A stretch of 46,109 nt of DNA from positions 1 through 46,109 of the forward strand of contig DATBIR010000080.1 in the NCBI GenBank assembly GCA_036556825.1. The letters are read 5' to 3'. This document shows, in pieces, positions 43,785 through 46,109 of this stretch (within the stretch, counting starts at the first letter, position 1; each line of letters starts with the position of its first letter). Source of the DNA: JAJKJG01 sp036556825. GTDB lineage: Bacteria > Pseudomonadota > Alphaproteobacteria > Rhizobiales > Beijerinckiaceae. The notes under the pieces are model-generated. The model was not told where the DNA came from, ran no database searches, and saw nothing but the letters and a program-made list of their open reading frames with translations. The position numbers were made by a program, and so were the translations under genes.

Positions 43785-44186
43785 ATGATTGGAATGGTGC
43801 TCGTCACCCATGGCCAGCTTGCGACCGAGTTCAAGTCAGCGCTGGAACATGTGGTGGGACCTCAGAGCCAGCTTGAAACAATAACCATCGGCCCGGAAGA
43901 CGACATGGAAACGCGGCGCAAGGACATTATGGCCGCGGTCTGTCGCGTCAATTCAGGCGAAGGGGTGGTCGTGCTGACCGATATGTTCGGCGGCACACCG
44001 TCGAATCTTGCGCTGTCGTGCATGAATGGCGGCTCGGTCGAGGTGGTGGCGGGCATCAACTTGCCGATGCTGATCAAGCTCGCCAGCGTGCGTGACGAGG
44101 AGCCCCTCGCCGACGCCGTGCTGCACGCCCAGGAGGCCGGGCGCAAATACATCAACGTCGCCTCGCGGGTTCTGGCCGGCAAGTAA
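43785..44186 (+). CDS. PTS EIIA component, mannose family
   Basis: This 133-residue cytoplasmic PTS phospho-carrier of the EIIA-Man family has phospho-acceptor His9 (GMVLVTHGQLATEF), the conserved VVVLTDMFGGTPSNLAL and a C-terminal region with INVASRVL. In Hyphomicrobiales this protein (often called PtsM, ManX or EIIA-Man) has no EIIB/EIIC permease and is used for regulation, receiving phosphate through HPr. That fits here, since no permease gene is in the operon. It follows hprK by 85 bp and precedes the HPr gene by seven bases. Confidence 0.93.
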   Translation: MIGMVLVTHGQLATEFKSALEHVVGPQSQLETITIGPEDDMETRRKDIMAAVCRVNSGEGVVVLTDMFGGTPSNLALSCMNGGSVEVVAGINLPMLIKLASVRDEEPLADAVLHAQEAGRKYINVASRVLAGK

Positions 44187-44193
44187 GCCCTGC

Positions 44194-44517
44194 ATGCCCG
44201 ACCAGCCTGAAGCGGGCGAGTGCCCCCCACCCGAACTGCCCGATGGGGTATTGGCCCGCAAGCTTCTGATCAGCAACAAGAAGGGCCTGCATGCCCGCGC
44301 CTCGGCCAAGTTCGTGCAGACGGTCGAGCGCTTCGACGCCGACGTCACCGTGACGCGCTGCGGCGAGACGGTCGGCGGGCGTTCGATCATGGGCCTTCTG
44401 ACCCTCGGCGCCGCGCAGGGCACCACCATCACGGTCACCGCCAAGGGCGACGACGCCGAGGCTTGCCTCGGCGCGCTCACCGACCTCGTCACGTCCCGGT
44501 TCGGCGAGGACGAGTGA
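44194..44517 (+). CDS. HPr phosphocarrier protein (NPr-type)
   Basis: This protein of about 107 residues is a PTS phosphocarrier. The active His33 lies in KKGLHARASAKFVQTVE, and the regulatory serine targeted by HprK is Ser64 in GGRSIMGLLTLGAAQG; both sites are intact. A polar N-terminal extension (PDQPEAGECPPPELPDG, about 18 residues) is longer than in E. coli HPr. ATG 44194 is seven bases after the EIIA stop and lacks a clear ribosome binding site, so it is probably translated by coupling. No EI gene is in the window, so the phosphoryl donor (probably EI-Ntr) is encoded elsewhere. Confidence 0.93.
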   Translation: MPDQPEAGECPPPELPDGVLARKLLISNKKGLHARASAKFVQTVERFDADVTVTRCGETVGGRSIMGLLTLGAAQGTTITVTAKGDDAEACLGALTDLVTSRFGEDE

Positions 44518-44539
44518 TCCGCGGGCGCTGCGGGTCGCT

Positions 44540-44561
44540 GATATAAAGACATCTTTATATC
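44540..44561. promoter_or_regulatory. Palindromic operator upstream of ahcY (SahR-like)
   Basis: Arms ATATAAAGA (44541-44549) and TCTTTATAT (44552-44560) are perfect reverse complements around CA, extended by an outer G/C pair to ten bases each. It is the only strikingly AT-rich site in this GC-rich neighbourhood and lies 68 bp upstream of ahcY. ArsR-family regulators of the methionine cycle (SahR) are known to bind palindromes upstream of ahcY, metH, metF and metK in proteobacteria; assignment to SahR is inference. Confidence 0.68.
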
Positions 44562-44628
44562 TTGATTGCCCCTTCGGTGCGCCGCTGGTATAGAGCGCGC
44601 CGACTCCCCCAATGCTGCGAGACAACCC

Positions 44629-46056
44629 ATGACGCAAGTCGCCCAGAAGCGCTCCCCGCACCACGATTACGTCGTCAAGGACATCGCGCTCGCGGATTGG
44701 GGCCGCAAGGAGATCTCGATCGCCGAAACCGAGATGCCGGGTCTGATGGCGGTGCGAGAGGAATACGCCGCCAAGCAGCCGCTCAAGGGCGCGCGCATCG
44801 CCGGCTCGCTGCACATGACGATCCAGACGGCGGTCCTGATCGAGACGCTGGCGGCGCTCGGCGCCGATATCCGCTGGGTGTCGTGCAACATCTATTCGAC
44901 CCAGGACCACGCCGCCGCGGCGGTCGCGGCCGCGGGCATCCCGGTCTTCGCCTACAAGGGCGAGAGCCTCGAGGAATACTGGGAGTTCACGCGCAAGCTG
45001 TTCGAGTGGCACGACGGCGGCGCGCCCAACATGATCCTCGACGACGGCGGCGACGCCACGCTGTTCGTGCATCTCGGCGTGCGCGCGGAAGGCGGCGACA
45101 CGGCCTTCCTCGACAAGCCGGGCAGCGAGGAGGAGGAGATCCTGTTCGCGCTGCTCAAGCGCACGCTCAAGGAAAAGCGCGCCGGCTGGTTCGGCGAGCT
45201 CGCGCGCTCGATCCGCGGCGTCTCCGAGGAGACCACGACCGGCGTGCACCGGCTCTACATCATGGAAAAGGAAGGCAAGCTCCTGTTCCCGGCGATCAAC
45301 GTCAACGATTCGGTGACCAAGTCGAAATTCGACAACCTTTACGGCTGCCGCGAGTCGCTGGTCGACGGCATCCGCCGGGGCACCGACGTGATGATGGCGG
45401 GCAAGGTCGCCATGGTGGCCGGCTTCGGCGATGTCGGCAAAGGCTCGGCCGCGAGCCTGCGCAATGCCGGCTGCCGCGTGCTCGTCGCCGAGATCGATCC
45501 GATCTGCGCTCTGCAGGCGGCAATGGAGGGCTACGAGGTCACCACCATGGACGAGGCGGCGCCGCGCGCCGACATCTTCGTGACGGCCACCGGCAACAAG
45601 GACGTGATCACCCTCGAGCATATGCGCGCCATGAAGGACCGCGCCATCGTCTGCAACATCGGCCACTTCGACAACGAGATCCAGGTCGCGTCTCTGAAGA
45701 ACTTCAAGTGGCACAACATCAAGCCGCAGGTGGACGAGGTCGAGTTTCCGGACGGCAAGCGGATGATTCTTCTGTCGGAAGGCCGTCTCGTGAATCTCGG
45801 CAACGCCATGGGGCATCCCTCCTTCGTGATGTCGGCCTCGTTCACCAACCAGACGCTCGCCCAGATCGAGCTGTGGACCAATCCCGACACTTACGAGAAG
45901 CGCGTCTACACGCTGCCGAAGCATCTCGACGAGAAGGTCGCGCGGCTGCATCTCGACAAGATCGGCGCCAAGCTCACCAAGCTGCGCCCCGATCAGGCCG
46001 AGTACATCGGGGTGGCCATGGAAGGCCCCTACAAGTCGGACCAGTATCGCTATTGA
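44629..46056 (+). CDS. ahcY: S-adenosylhomocysteine hydrolase
   Basis: AhcY hydrolyses S-adenosylhomocysteine to adenosine and homocysteine, relieving inhibition of methyltransferases and feeding methionine resynthesis. The 475-residue protein has DYVVKDIALADWGRKEISIA, LHMTIQTAVLIETLAALGAD, the substrate lysine region INVNDSVTKSKFDNLYGCRE, the NAD loop VAGFGDVGKGSAASLRNAG (from about 263) and the C-terminal YKSDQYRY essential for cofactor binding. It contains the insert typical of bacterial/plant-type enzymes. ATG 44629 matches the conserved N-terminus; an in-frame TTG at 44566 would lie beside the operator. It is 111 bp after the HPr gene and, given the operator, probably has its own promoter. 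Confidence 0.97.
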   Translation: MTQVAQKRSPHHDYVVKDIALADWGRKEISIAETEMPGLMAVREEYAAKQPLKGARIAGSLHMTIQTAVLIETLAALGADIRWVSCNIYSTQDHAAAAVAAAGIPVFAYKGESLEEYWEFTRKLFEWHDGGAPNMILDDGGDATLFVHLGVRAEGGDTAFLDKPGSEEEEILFALLKRTLKEKRAGWFGELARSIRGVSEETTTGVHRLYIMEKEGKLLFPAINVNDSVTKSKFDNLYGCRESLVDGIRRGTDVMMAGKVAMVAGFGDVGKGSAASLRNAGCRVLVAEIDPICALQAAMEGYEVTTMDEAAPRADIFVTATGNKDVITLEHMRAMKDRAIVCNIGHFDNEIQVASLKNFKWHNIKPQVDEVEFPDGKRMILLSEGRLVNLGNAMGHPSFVMSASFTNQTLAQIELWTNPDTYEKRVYTLPKHLDEKVARLHLDKIGAKLTKLRPDQAEYIGVAMEGPYKSDQYRY

Positions 46057-46109
46057 TCCGCGGCGCCCACGGAGCGTTGCATATCTGCACGCCGGCGGAG
46101 CTGTGCCCT

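Noticed and set aside
44540..44628. SAM or SAH riboswitch in the ahcY leader
   Set aside because: The leader is short and contains one symmetric DNA palindrome rather than the conserved core and pseudoknot of these riboswitches; an operator explains it better.

Overview
The window is GC-rich, densely coding DNA from an alphaproteobacterium, most likely of the order Hyphomicrobiales (Rhizobiales) and close to the Xanthobacteraceae/Nitrobacteraceae. The main evidence is the right-hand block pckA | chvI-chvG-hprK-EIIA(Man)-HPr-ahcY, an arrangement characteristic of that order. It is supported by the short HprK, an IalB-family protein, a DUF2934 protein, and intergenic palindromic repeats of types I recall from Bradyrhizobium-like genomes. 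The family assignments come from reading motifs; no database search was run.

Layout. 1-5.2 kb: the possible tail of recF, then gyrB, a 649-bp intergenic region with two repeat elements, an orphan membrane histidine kinase and a DUF2934 protein. 5.2-9.4 kb: a family 2 glycosyltransferase and a polysaccharide flippase, convergent with a secreted protein of unknown function. 9.5-15.3 kb, minus strand: a Rieske-FAD oxidoreductase, a TetR regulator with a paired palindromic operator, and a three-domain LplT/PlsC/acyl-ACP-synthetase fusion. 15.4-17.8 kb: folE, an ECF sigma factor and a PAP2 phosphatase. 18-24.1 kb: a membrane-anchored TAXI-type binding protein, a membrane acyltransferase and polA.

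24.3-29.6 kb: a small cysteine-rich secreted protein, two minus-strand proteins sharing a PRC-barrel-like C-terminus (one fused to IalB), and a sensor kinase/NarL-type regulator operon. 29.7-34.8 kb: a minus-strand run containing a membrane-tethered GT20 (OtsA-like) enzyme with an N-terminal sensor-like module, a small hypothetical protein, a tightly coupled trio (two three-helix membrane proteins and a winged-helix protein), a PCu(A)C copper chaperone and a class II glutamine amidotransferase. 35-38 kb: a tandem pair of NhaD-type antiporters. 38-46 kb: pckA with a good intrinsic terminator, a HugZ-like protein, chvI-chvG-hprK, EIIA, HPr, and ahcY preceded by a near-perfect palindromic operator.

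How the genes connect. The ChvG/ChvI envelope/acid-stress system, a PTS branch with no sugar permease (HprK, EIIA-Man, HPr), gluconeogenic PckA and the methyl-cycle enzyme AhcY sit together, which suggests joint control of carbon flow and envelope state. The least-described parts are the coupled small-membrane-protein/winged-helix trio (32.3-33.3 kb), the sensor-fused GT20 enzyme (29.7-32.0 kb), the PRC-barrel pair (24.8-26.6 kb) and the TAXI protein with a cytoplasmic tail (18.0-19.4 kb). I see no CRISPR array, prophage, insertion sequence, rRNA or tRNA.
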